A DNA stretch of 17,462 bases, taken from CAZEIW01 sp964512305. GTDB lineage: Bacteria; Pseudomonadota; Gammaproteobacteria; Burkholderiales; Burkholderiaceae_F. Below are positions 7,698 through 13,803 of the stretch, in pieces. How positions within the stretch are numbered: position 1 is the stretch's first letter; the number at the start of each line of letters is the position of its first letter. The position numbers and the translations under genes were made by a program. The notes below the pieces were generated by a model. That model saw only the letters and a program-made list of their open reading frames with translations, was not told the DNA's origin and did not search any database. The DNA is taken from contig CAZEIW010000208.1 in the NCBI GenBank assembly GCA_964512305.1, forward strand, positions 1-17,462, read 5' to 3'.

Positions 7698-7730
7698 TAA
7701 TGTAATCAACATTATTGTATTATTCGCTAC
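7698..7730 (+). promoter_or_regulatory. chrB promoter with embedded dyad
   Basis: TATTAT (7718-7723) is a 5/6 match to a -10 box, and the expected start of transcription is at about 7730, directly at the chrB ATG. A dyad TAATGT-N5-ACATTA (7698-7714) sits just upstream of the -10. No good -35 box is present (ATGTAA at 17-nt spacing matches three of six bases), which suggests a regulated promoter. The dyad may be the ChrB operator; this is inferred. Confidence 0.5.
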
Positions 7731-8705
7731 ATGAATGTTGAAGACTCGACCGACTGGCTGCTGCTCGTCGTCTCACTGCCAACCTCCAGCGCGACAGCGC
7801 GAATGCGGATCTGGCGCGCCATGAAAGCGCTCGGCTGCGTGGCGCTACGCGACGGCGCGTACCTGCTGCCCGGCGGCGACGAGCACGCAGCGGCGCTGCA
7901 GGATCTCGCGGTCGAATGCACCCGCGAAGGCGGCCAGGCGTGGTCGCTGGCCGTGCAGGCGCGCTCGGCCAGGGAAGCCGCGTCATTCCGCGAGCTCTTC
8001 GATCGCTCCGAGGACTACGCCGAGCTGCGCAGGTCGTGGAGGGAGGCCAACCGCTTGTTGACCTCGCTCTCGCCGGCAGAACTGGCGCGCCTGCAGCGCA
8101 AACTGCAGCGCGAGGTCGACGCCGTGCGGGCGATCGACTTCTTCCCCGGTGAGGCGGGCGCCGAGGCCGAAGCCGCCTGGGGCGACTTCTGCAGGCGTGT
8201 CGCCGGGGTGCTGTCGCCGGACGAGCCGCACGAAATGGCGGGGCTGATTCCGCGCCTCGATCCCACCGACTACCAGGGGCGGATCTGGGCCACGCGGCGC
8301 CGCCTGTGGGTCGACCGTGTGGCAAGCGCATGGCTGATCCGCCGCTTCATCGATCGCGACGCGCGCTTCCGCTGGCTCGCCAAGCCTTCGGACTGTCCGC
8401 AAGGCGCGCTCGGCTTCGACTTCGACGGCGCGACCTTCACGCACGTCGGCGACCGCGTCACCTTCGAGACGCTGATCGCGAGCTTCGGGCTCGAAGGCGA
8501 CGCGGCGCTGGCGCGCATGGCGCCGCTCGTCCACGTCCTCGACGTCGGCGGCGAGCCGGTGCCGGAGGCCAAGGGCCTGGAGGCCGTGCTCGCCGGCGCG
8601 CGCGAGCGCCTGGCCGACGACGACGCGCTGCTGGCGGAGATGAGCACGGTCCTCGACTCGCTGTATGCGCACTTCGAACGCGAAGCCGCGCGTCCGAAGG
8701 CCTGA
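7731..8705 (+). CDS. chrB: Chromate-sensing regulator ChrB (full length)
   Basis: A 324-residue ChrB protein. The N-terminal domain (about 1-95) starts WLLLVVSLPTSSATARMRIWR and contains GCVALRDGAYLLP, the ChrB-N fold related to PaaX-type regulators. A helical linker covers about 96-180. The ChrB-C domain (about 188-318) holds LWVDRVASAWLIRRFIDRD and FDFDGATFTHVGDRVTFETL. Known members sense chromate and control chrA, and the C-terminal domain has been linked to chromate resistance. The start at 7731 gives the normal N-terminus but has no Shine-Dalgarno, and the -10 box ends 7 nt upstream, so the mRNA may be leaderless. It is divergent from arsR and 27 nt before chrA. Confidence 0.92.
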   Translation: MNVEDSTDWLLLVVSLPTSSATARMRIWRAMKALGCVALRDGAYLLPGGDEHAAALQDLAVECTREGGQAWSLAVQARSAREAASFRELFDRSEDYAELRRSWREANRLLTSLSPAELARLQRKLQREVDAVRAIDFFPGEAGAEAEAAWGDFCRRVAGVLSPDEPHEMAGLIPRLDPTDYQGRIWATRRRLWVDRVASAWLIRRFIDRDARFRWLAKPSDCPQGALGFDFDGATFTHVGDRVTFETLIASFGLEGDAALARMAPLVHVLDVGGEPVPEAKGLEAVLAGARERLADDDALLAEMSTVLDSLYAHFEREAARPKA

Positions 8706-8732
8706 CGGTGCGGGGCCCGCAAGGAACTCGAC

Positions 8733-9914
8733 GTGGACGACCACCCGCTCGACACCGCCGCCCGCTCGCCCGCCGCCGAGAGGGCCGGACTTTGGCGGCT
8801 CGTCCGCTACATGCTGGGGCTGGGTACTTGGGGCTTCGGCGGGCCGGTGGCGTTGGTGGGCCACATGTACCGCGAGCTCGTCGAGCGGCGCCGTTGGGTG
8901 CCGGAGACCGACTACAAGGAGGGCTTGACGCTCGCGCAGCTGATGCCGGGTCCGCTCGCGGCGCAACTCGCGATCTACCTGGGCTACGCCAACAGCCGGG
9001 TGACCGGCGCGACGCTCGCCGGGCTGGCATTCGTGCTGCCGTCGTTCCTGATGGTGGTGGCGCTGGGCGCGGTGTATGTCGCGTACGGCGGTCTCGGCTG
9101 GATGCAGGCCGTTTTCTACGGCGTCGGGTCCGCCGTGATCGGCATCATCGCGGCCGGCGCGTACAAGCTCACGACCCGCAACATTGGGAGCGATCGGCTG
9201 CTGTGGGCCATTTTCCTCGCCAGCGCGGCGCTGACGGTGGTCACGCAGTCCGAGATCGTCTGGGTGTTCCTCGGCGCCGGCGTCCTGGTCTGGCTCCTGC
9301 GCGCGCCGCCGAAATCCTGGTTCAGCGGCAGCCTGCATGGCGCGGCCGCGCCGGTCGCGGCGTGGTTCGCCGCGGGCGCGGTCGACGGGACCACGCTCTG
9401 GCAGATCGGGATCTTCTTCGCGTACGCCGGCAGCTTCGTGTTCGGCAGCGGGCTTGCGATCGTGCCCTTTCTCTACAGCGGCGTGGTCCGGGAACACGCG
9501 TGGCTGACGGACCGGCAGTTCGTCGATGCCGTCGCCGTCGCGATGATCACCCCGGGCCCGGTCGTCATCACCACCGCGTTCATCGGCTACCTCGTCGCGG
9601 GGTTCTGGGGCGCGGTCGTGGCGGCGATCGGCACCTTCCTGCCCTGTTATCTGCTCACGATCCTGACCGCGCCGTACTTCAAGCGCCACGGCAGGCGGCC
9701 AGGCATCGCCGCCTTCATCGACGGCGTCACCGCGGCCGCGATCGGCGCGATCACGGGCGGCGCGATCGTGATCGGACAGCGTTCGATCACGGACTGGACG
9801 AGCGCCGCGATCGCGCTCGCGGCGCTCGTCATGCTGTGGCGCTTCAAGAAGGTGCCGGAGCCCGCGATCGTGCTGGTCGCAGCCTCGATCGGCCTGGCCG
9901 TGCGGCCGTGGTGA
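8733..9914 (+). CDS. chrA: Chromate transporter ChrA (long form)
   Basis: A 393-residue inner-membrane protein of the CHR family, which expels chromate. Both homologous halves are present. The first has GTWGFGGPVALVGHMYREL (31-49) and LAQLMPGPLAAQLAIYLGY (67-85). The second has FFAYAGSFVFGSGLAIVPF and AMITPGPVVITTAFIGYLV. Hydrophobic segments occupy most of the chain. The start is GTG at 8733, with AAGGA 7 nt upstream. The first 20 residues are hydrophilic and lie ahead of the conserved domain. It follows chrB by 27 nt in the same operon. The family includes sulfate-like oxyanion carriers, but pairing with chrB makes chromate the likely substrate. Confidence 0.95.
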   Translation: MDDHPLDTAARSPAAERAGLWRLVRYMLGLGTWGFGGPVALVGHMYRELVERRRWVPETDYKEGLTLAQLMPGPLAAQLAIYLGYANSRVTGATLAGLAFVLPSFLMVVALGAVYVAYGGLGWMQAVFYGVGSAVIGIIAAGAYKLTTRNIGSDRLLWAIFLASAALTVVTQSEIVWVFLGAGVLVWLLRAPPKSWFSGSLHGAAAPVAAWFAAGAVDGTTLWQIGIFFAYAGSFVFGSGLAIVPFLYSGVVREHAWLTDRQFVDAVAVAMITPGPVVITTAFIGYLVAGFWGAVVAAIGTFLPCYLLTILTAPYFKRHGRRPGIAAFIDGVTAAAIGAITGGAIVIGQRSITDWTSAAIALAALVMLWRFKKVPEPAIVLVAASIGLAVRPW

Positions 9915-9953
9915 GACGCCGATGAAGGCGCGACTGGCGACGGCCACGCAGAC

Positions 9954-10106
9954 GTCATCCTCAGCCTCGTCCCCCGGGAGGGACGTTTGCCCTCAGGGGC
10001 CTGCCCCGAGGGTCGGCCCATGTCGAAGCGCTTCTTCTCGCGTCGACCCCCGGGTCAAGCCCGGGGGCAGGCTTACGGATGGCCGGGACAAGCCCGGCCA
10101 TGACGA
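9954..10106. repeat. Composite REP element, diverged copy
   Basis: This lies downstream of chrA. It has a degenerate first palindrome (9954-9985), the same bulged hairpin CCCTC(A)GGGGC/GCCCCGAGGG (9990-10012), an added palindrome CCCCCGGG/CCCGGGGG (10047-10067), and ATGGCCGGG/CCCGGCCAT (10079-10101). The order matches copies 1 and 2, but the linkers have diverged. Together with the next REP and the leader ORF it fills the stretch 9915-10277. Confidence 0.8.
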
Positions 10107-10132
10107 AATTGAGCCGTCAGTGCCAAATAGCC

Positions 10133-10163
10133 GTCATCCCCGGGCTTGTCCCGGGGATCCACG
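10133..10163. repeat. Single REP palindrome
   Basis: A 31-nt unit with arms ATCCCCGGG/CCCGGGGAT, identical to the left unit of copy 1. Its trailing linker (GTCGGCGCAA) continues into the leader of the following small ORF, whose Shine-Dalgarno is at 10194-10198. Confidence 0.85.
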
Positions 10164-10209
10164 TCGGCGCAAAGCACCGTCGTCCGACTCACTGGAGGAT
10201 CGGACCCCG

Positions 10210-10281
10210 ATGAAACAGACCCTGATCGCATCCATCGCGTTTCCTGCTTCGCTGGCCGCCCTTGAAGGAGACTTCCCATGA
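10210..10281 (+). CDS. Possible 23-residue leader peptide upstream of the ChrB-C gene
   Basis: A short ORF coding for MKQTLIASIAFPASLAALEG and three more residues. It has GGAGG (10194-10198) 11 nt upstream, slightly far for an optimal site. Its stop overlaps the next start as ATGA, the usual sign of translational coupling. The sequence resembles a signal-peptide core or the remnant of a truncated exported protein. It has no recognisable family. It may be a real leader, a remnant, or chance. Confidence 0.4.
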   Translation: MKQTLIASIAFPASLAALEGDFP

Positions 10282-10754
10282 AGTGGATTACCCGTGAACG
10301 CCCGAAGATCGACCGCATCGCCTGCCCCTGGCTGATTGCGCGCTTCATCGACCGGGACCCCGAGTTCCGCTACGTCCCTGCCGATCAGGTGCACCGGATC
10401 GCCGAGGAATCGGGTGCGGTGCCGTTCGATGTGCCCGGCGTCGAGCTGACGCACGAGGGCGAGCTTTGCAGCTTCGACGCTTTCCTCAAGAAGTACCGGC
10501 TGACCGACCCGGCGCTGGCCAGGCTCGCCGACATCGTGCGCGGTGCCGACACGGCGCGCCAGTCGCTGACGCCGCAATCCGCGGGGCTGTACGCGATCTC
10601 ACTCGGGCTGTCGCGCAACTTCCCCGACGACCATGCGATGCTCGAGCACGGCATGGTGATCTACGACGCGCTGTATTCGTGGTGCCAGTGGGTGATCGGC
10701 AACGCCGCAGCGCCGCTCGCACGAGCGCGAGGGGAGCAGCAGGCGGTTCAGTGA
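10278..10754 (+). CDS. Stand-alone ChrB C-terminal-domain protein (chromate resistance related)
   Basis: A 158-residue protein consisting only of a ChrB-C-like domain. Residues about 10-30 (IDRIACPWLIARFIDRDPEF) parallel DRVASAWLIRRFIDRD in the full-length ChrB upstream, and both share the later pattern of an acidic patch, a Phe-rich FDAF/FETL helix and a C-terminal DALYSW/DSLYAH segment. It lacks the N-terminal regulator domain, so it is unlikely to bind DNA alone. Possible roles are an accessory enzyme or a metal/oxyanion-binding protein; none is proven for this form. A strong GAAGGAGA lies about 7 nt before the ATG. It is separated from chrA by REP elements, and its 3' end converges with the cytochrome c gene after 10 nt. 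Confidence 0.85.
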   Translation: MKWITRERPKIDRIACPWLIARFIDRDPEFRYVPADQVHRIAEESGAVPFDVPGVELTHEGELCSFDAFLKKYRLTDPALARLADIVRGADTARQSLTPQSAGLYAISLGLSRNFPDDHAMLEHGMVIYDALYSWCQWVIGNAAAPLARARGEQQAVQ

Positions 10755-10764
10755 TCGTATCCGG

Positions 10765-11145
10765 TCAGCGCCGGCTGCTCTGGATGTAGGCGATCAGGTC
10801 TTCGACCTCGCTGCCCGACAGCGGGATCGGAGGCATCGGCGGATGAGGCTGCGCGAGGAAGGCACGCAGGTGGCGAGTCGTGCCCCGCGCCGGGTCGCGG
10901 GCGATCGCCGCGAACGGGGGCGCGGCGTCGGTTCCCGTGCCCGTCCGCCCTACCGCGTGGCACTGGTTGCACCAGCGCTGGGCCATCGCCTCCCCTAGCG
11001 AGGGACTGCCACGCGCGGGGTCATCGCTGGGTTGCGCCAAGGCCGTGCCTGCCATGATGGCCAGACTCGCCGCGGCGATGAGCCGCAAGGCGGCGGCGCC
11101 CGGCCCAGGGTGCATGCAGCTGCGTCGCCTTGCCGCGCCGATCAT
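10765..11145 (-). CDS. Secreted class I cytochrome c
   Basis: A 126-residue small c-type cytochrome. The N-terminus has basic residues, then a hydrophobic segment (RLIAAASLAIMAGTALA) ending about residue 37, a signal peptide for export to the periplasm. The haem site is CNQCH (C59, C62, H63). The distal methionine ligand is probably M104 in HPPMPPIPLS, and the C-terminal helix is EVEDLIAYIQS. Start 11145 is chosen because CGGAGG lies 5 nt before it; an upstream in-frame start at 11184 has no such site. Its electron-transfer partners cannot be told from the sequence. An FNR-type box 66 nt upstream suggests expression under low oxygen. Confidence 0.92.
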   Translation of the reverse strand: MIGAARRRSCMHPGPGAAALRLIAAASLAIMAGTALAQPSDDPARGSPSLGEAMAQRWCNQCHAVGRTGTGTDAAPPFAAIARDPARGTTRHLRAFLAQPHPPMPPIPLSGSEVEDLIAYIQSSRR

Positions 11146-11210
11146 CTGAGCCTCCGTCGATCGAACCGTTCCGATTGGAGTCAAGTCTGTTCCCGGGCGG
11201 CCGGCGCCGC

Positions 11211-11224
11211 TTGATGCCGGTCAA
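11211..11224. promoter_or_regulatory. FNR/ANR-type binding site
   Basis: TTGAT-GCCG-GTCAA matches the TTGAY-N4-RTCAA consensus of FNR/ANR/DNR regulators at all ten positions. The dyad extends three more bases on each side (CGC/GCG). It lies between the divergent cytochrome c gene (start 66 nt away) and the CBS gene (168 nt away). No strong -10 box is visible at the expected distance on the minus strand. Confidence 0.6.
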
Positions 11225-11255
11225 GCGAGGGGCTTCGGCGGGCACCCTCACCCGG

Positions 11256-11282
11256 CCCCTCTCCCGCGAAGCGGGAGAGGGG
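11256..11282. repeat. Hairpin repeat of a second family, copy 1
   Basis: Perfect 12-bp stem CCCCTCTCCCGC/GCGGGAGAGGGG with a 3-nt loop, preceded by CCCTCACCC. It lies in the leader of the plus-strand CBS gene. The same palindrome recurs at 11991-12021, 12072-12097 and 13770-13795. Confidence 0.9.
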
Positions 11283-11392
11283 AGGCACGGCGGCCGCTTG
11301 TCGATTTACCCGCCAGACGCTTCAGGCGAGAATGCGGCTGTGCGCGGTCCATCGCGCACCGATCGACAACTGAATCGGTGGAGACTCCAAGG

Positions 11393-11986
11393 ATGGAACG
11401 AGCGCATTACAACCCCCTGACGCCGCTCAAGGCCTCTCGCCCGCTCGGCTACCGGCAGCCCAGCGTGCTTGCCGGCGTCACCGCGAGCTCGCCGGCCATT
11501 GCGGTGATGACCGATCTGCGCCACGTGCCGGCGGCCACGATCGGTGCCGAAGCGACGCTGACCGAGGCGACGAACACGATGATCGCGCGTGGCGTGCGCC
11601 TGCTGCTGGTCGTGGGCGCCGATTGGACGGTGGTCGGCCTGATCACCGCGCGCGACACGCAGGGCGAGCGCCCGATCCAGCGGCTGCACGACTTCGGCGG
11701 CAAATATGCGGACCTTCACGTCCGGGACCTGATGATCGGCACCGCGGACATCGATCTGCTGGACATCGAGGACGTGCAGCGCGCCGAGGTCGGGCATATT
11801 GTCGCGACGCTGAAGGTCCAGGGGCGGCAGCACGCGCTGGTTGGCGAGCGCGACGCCACCACGGGCGCGATGCTGATCCGCGGCATCTTCTCGGCCACCC
11901 AGATCGGCCGCCAGCTGGGCGCGGCGGTGCAGACCTTCGACATCGCGAACACGTTCGCGGAGATCGAGCGCGCGCTAGCCGGCTGA
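11393..11986 (+). CDS. CBS-domain pair protein
   Basis: A 197-residue cytoplasmic protein with two CBS motifs. The first (about 38-97) contains TIGAEATLTEATNTMIARGV and LLLVVGADWTVVGLITARD. The second (about 108-190) starts VRDLMIGTADIDLLDIEDV and ends with MLIRGIFSATQIGRQLG. Such pairs form a Bateman module that binds adenosine nucleotides and usually regulates another protein, but no enzyme domain is fused here. The N-terminal 37 residues (NPLTPLKASRPLGY) are not CBS. Start 11393 has GGAGA 8 nt upstream; a GTG at 11378 in the same frame would add five residues. It is divergent from cytochrome c and convergent with the second CBS gene, to which it is not closely similar. Confidence 0.88.
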   Translation: MERAHYNPLTPLKASRPLGYRQPSVLAGVTASSPAIAVMTDLRHVPAATIGAEATLTEATNTMIARGVRLLLVVGADWTVVGLITARDTQGERPIQRLHDFGGKYADLHVRDLMIGTADIDLLDIEDVQRAEVGHIVATLKVQGRQHALVGERDATTGAMLIRGIFSATQIGRQLGAAVQTFDIANTFAEIERALAG

Positions 11987-11990
11987 TCCT

Positions 11991-12021
11991 CCCCTCTCCC
12001 GCGCTGCGCGCGGGAGAGGGG
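11991..12021. repeat. Hairpin repeat, second family, copy 2
   Basis: Perfect 14-bp stem CCCCTCTCCCGCGC/GCGCGGGAGAGGGG with loop TGC, starting 5 nt after the first CBS gene's stop. Its flank GGGGGTGAGGGT (12024-12035) is the inverse of ACCCTCACCCCC before copy 3, so copies 2 and 3 form one larger inverted structure between convergent genes. It is likely a bidirectional transcript end, although no U-tract follows. Confidence 0.85.
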
Positions 12022-12071
12022 CCGGGGGTGAGGGTGGCCGCTCGAAGCTCCGTTCGCGACCCTCACCCCCA

Positions 12072-12097
12072 CCCCTCTCCCGCAAGCGGGAGAGGGG
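12072..12097. repeat. Hairpin repeat, second family, copy 3
   Basis: Perfect 12-bp stem CCCCTCTCCCGC/GCGGGAGAGGGG with a 2-nt loop, 12 nt from the stop of the minus-strand CBS gene. It is inverted relative to copy 2 through the shared CCCTCACCCCC flank. Confidence 0.85.
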
Positions 12098-12109
12098 AGG
12101 CAAAGTCTC

Positions 12110-12574
12110 CTACCGCCGCTGGTGCGCTTCGCGCGTCTGCTCGGCCTTGATCACGCCGACCAGCGCGTCGAGTTGCTCGTTGACCGCTTCGAGCAGGTTG
12201 TCCACGGCCAGGATCCCGGTCAGCCTGCCGTGCTCGTCGATCACGGGCAGCCGCCGCACGCCGGCTTCGCGCATGCGGGCGAGCGCGGACACGATGTCTT
12301 CGTTCTGGCGGACGGTGACAAGCGCCGTCGACATCAGGTCGCCCGCGGTCATCGCTTTCGTGTCGAGATCGACCGCAACCGCCTCCACGACGATGTCGCG
12401 GTCGGTGATGATGCCCACCGGGCGCGGCCCGTCGACGCTTTGGTCGACGACGATCAAGCTGCCGACATGCTGGTTGCGCATGACGCGCGCGCATTCGACG
12501 AGCGGCATGTCGCGCCCGACGGTGGCCACGTCGCCGGTGGCCAGATGCCGTGCCAGAACGGTTCGGGCTCGCAT
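12110..12574 (-). CDS. CBS-domain pair protein, Hrp1-like
   Basis: A 154-residue cytoplasmic protein that is almost only two CBS motifs: the first about 8-70 (LVECARVMRNQHVGSLIVVD, then GIITDRDIVVEAVA) and the second about 75-140 (AGDLMSTALVTVRQNEDIVS, RLPVIDEHGRLTGILAVDNL). The size and order resemble the hypoxia-response CBS protein Hrp1 of Mycobacterium and CBS proteins in ANR regulons; ligand and partner are unknown. Start 12574 is chosen because GGGAGAGA lies about 8 nt upstream. The longer in-frame start at 12721 would add 49 unlike residues translated from the duplicated regulatory region. The FNR-like box at 12730-12743 is about 160 nt upstream. Confidence 0.88.
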   Translation of the reverse strand: MRARTVLARHLATGDVATVGRDMPLVECARVMRNQHVGSLIVVDQSVDGPRPVGIITDRDIVVEAVAVDLDTKAMTAGDLMSTALVTVRQNEDIVSALARMREAGVRRLPVIDEHGRLTGILAVDNLLEAVNEQLDALVGVIKAEQTREAHQRR

Positions 12575-12625
12575 CGCAATCTCTCCCGCAACGGTCACGA
12601 TGCCGCGCAACGGCCGCGCCGGGGT

Positions 12626-12748
12626 GTCGGGCGGCATGATGATGCGCTGTCGCGCACGCGCCGCGCCAAGCGCCGCCGCGGCGTCAGGCGGCATCTCCGG
12701 CGATGATGCGCTGACGCCCACGCGCCGCGCTGACCTGCGTCAAGCGCC
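12626..12748. repeat. Imperfect tandem duplication upstream of the Hrp1-like gene
   Basis: Copy A (12626-12674) and copy B (12683-12748) share three blocks in order: GTCxGGCGGCAT, a 29-bp block with two mismatches (12638-12666 and 12702-12730), and CAAGCGCC. Copy B has two insertions relative to A: 7 nt at 12695-12701 and the 10 nt TGACCTGCGT at 12731-12740. The second insertion creates the FNR-like box and includes the first base of the alcohol dehydrogenase stop codon. Confidence 0.75.
12730..12743 (-). promoter_or_regulatory. FNR/ANR-like box upstream of the Hrp1-like gene
   Basis: On the minus strand TTGAC-GCAG-GTCAG matches the TTGAY-N4-RTCAA consensus at nine of ten positions. A -10-like CATCAT (12708-12703) is placed so that the box centre would be near -41, the usual class II activation geometry. 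The box overlaps the stop codon of the upstream alcohol dehydrogenase gene. Confidence 0.5.
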
Positions 12749-13744
12749 CCGGTTCCCGGTTTCGAGCACGGCGGCGGCCCCCTGCAACCGCCCCGCGCGC
12801 AGCCGCGCCAGTGCTTCGTTGGCGGCTGTCAGCGGCAGGGTCTCGACCTGCGCCTCGATCGCAATTCGCGACGCGATCGCCATGAAGGCCAGTCCGTCCG
12901 CGCGCGTCAGGTTGGCCACCGAAACGATGCGGCGCTCCTGCCACAGGATCGAATACGGGAACGCCGGAATGTCCGACATGTGGATGCCGGCGCAGACGAC
13001 CACCCCCGCCGGGGCGAGCGCCCGCAGCGCGGCCGGCACCAGCGCACCCACCGGAGCGAACACCAGCGCCGCGTCGAGCGGTTCGGGCGGCGCCTGGTCC
13101 GATCCGCCGGCCCAGCACGCGCCGAGCCGGCGCGCGAACGCCTGCGCGGCGTCGTCGCCCGGGCGGGTGAAGGCGTAGACATCGCGACCGTCGTGACGCG
13201 CGACCTGCGCGATCAGGTGCGCGGCGGCGCCGAAGCCGTAGATGCCAAGACGGCGCGCGTCGCCGGCGAAGTGATAGGCGCGATAGCCGATCAGCCCCGC
13301 GCACAGCAGCGGCGCCGCCTGCGCGTCGGAATAGGCGGCCGGCAGCCGGAACACGTAGCGCGCGTCGGCGGTCGCGTACTCGGCGTAGCCGCCATCGAGG
13401 TGGTAGCCGGTGAAGCGCGCATTGAGGCACAGGTTCTCGCGCCCGGCGCGGCATTGCTCGCAGCGGCCGCACGTCCATCCCAACCAGGGGACGCCGACGC
13501 GATCCCCGGTCCGGATGTCCTCGACGCCGCTGCCGCAGGCGATCACGCGCCCGACGATCTCGTGCCCCGGCACGACCGGGTGGTCCGGAAACGGCAGCTC
13601 GCCGTCGACGATGTGCAGGTCGGTGCGGCAAACGCCGCAGCAGGACACTTCGATCAGCACCTGGCCAGGCGGGGGCGGAGACGGGTCGGGACGCTGCACC
13701 GCCTCGAGCGGGGTGCCGGGACGCGGCAGCTGCATGACGAGCAT
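12740..13744 (-). CDS. Zinc-dependent alcohol dehydrogenase
   Basis: A 334-residue medium-chain alcohol dehydrogenase that should interconvert alcohols and aldehydes with NAD(P). The catalytic zinc ligands are C39 (GVCRTD), H61 with E62 (VPGHEIVG), and C148 (LLCAGLIGY). Structural zinc ligands are C92, C95, C98 and C106 (CGRCEQCRAGRENLC). The nucleotide-binding motif is GIYGFGAAAH (167-176), where Ala replaces the last Gly of GxGxxG. The substrate is not evident. Start 13744 has CAGGAGG about 8 nt upstream; the earlier in-frame start at 13783 reads through a hairpin repeat. It lies 59 nt after the pyruvate carboxylase stop on the same strand and ahead of the Hrp1-like gene. Confidence 0.92.
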   Translation of the reverse strand: MLVMQLPRPGTPLEAVQRPDPSPPPPGQVLIEVSCCGVCRTDLHIVDGELPFPDHPVVPGHEIVGRVIACGSGVEDIRTGDRVGVPWLGWTCGRCEQCRAGRENLCLNARFTGYHLDGGYAEYATADARYVFRLPAAYSDAQAAPLLCAGLIGYRAYHFAGDARRLGIYGFGAAAHLIAQVARHDGRDVYAFTRPGDDAAQAFARRLGACWAGGSDQAPPEPLDAALVFAPVGALVPAALRALAPAGVVVCAGIHMSDIPAFPYSILWQERRIVSVANLTRADGLAFMAIASRIAIEAQVETLPLTAANEALARLRAGRLQGAAAVLETGNRGA

Positions 13745-13769
13745 CGGTGGCCTCCTGCCCTCACCCCCA

Positions 13770-13795
13770 CCCCTCTCCCGCACGCGGGAGAGGGG
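13770..13795. repeat. Hairpin repeat, second family, copy 4
   Basis: Perfect 12-bp stem CCCCTCTCCCGC/GCGGGAGAGGGG with a 2-nt loop, flanked by CCCTCACCCCCA. It lies 8 nt after the pyruvate carboxylase stop and before the alcohol dehydrogenase start. It lacks a U-tract, so whether it terminates, stabilises the 3' end or is neutral is open. Confidence 0.85.
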
Positions 13796-13803
13796 AGATC
13801 AGC

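Noticed and set aside
8306..9925. Plus-strand open frame in another phase across chrB and chrA
   Set aside because: Arg-rich out-of-frame translation overlapping two recognised genes.
7983..9947. Long minus-strand open frame opposite chrB and chrA
   Set aside because: Low-complexity Arg/Asp/His-rich translation without domains; chrB and chrA on the plus strand are clear families.
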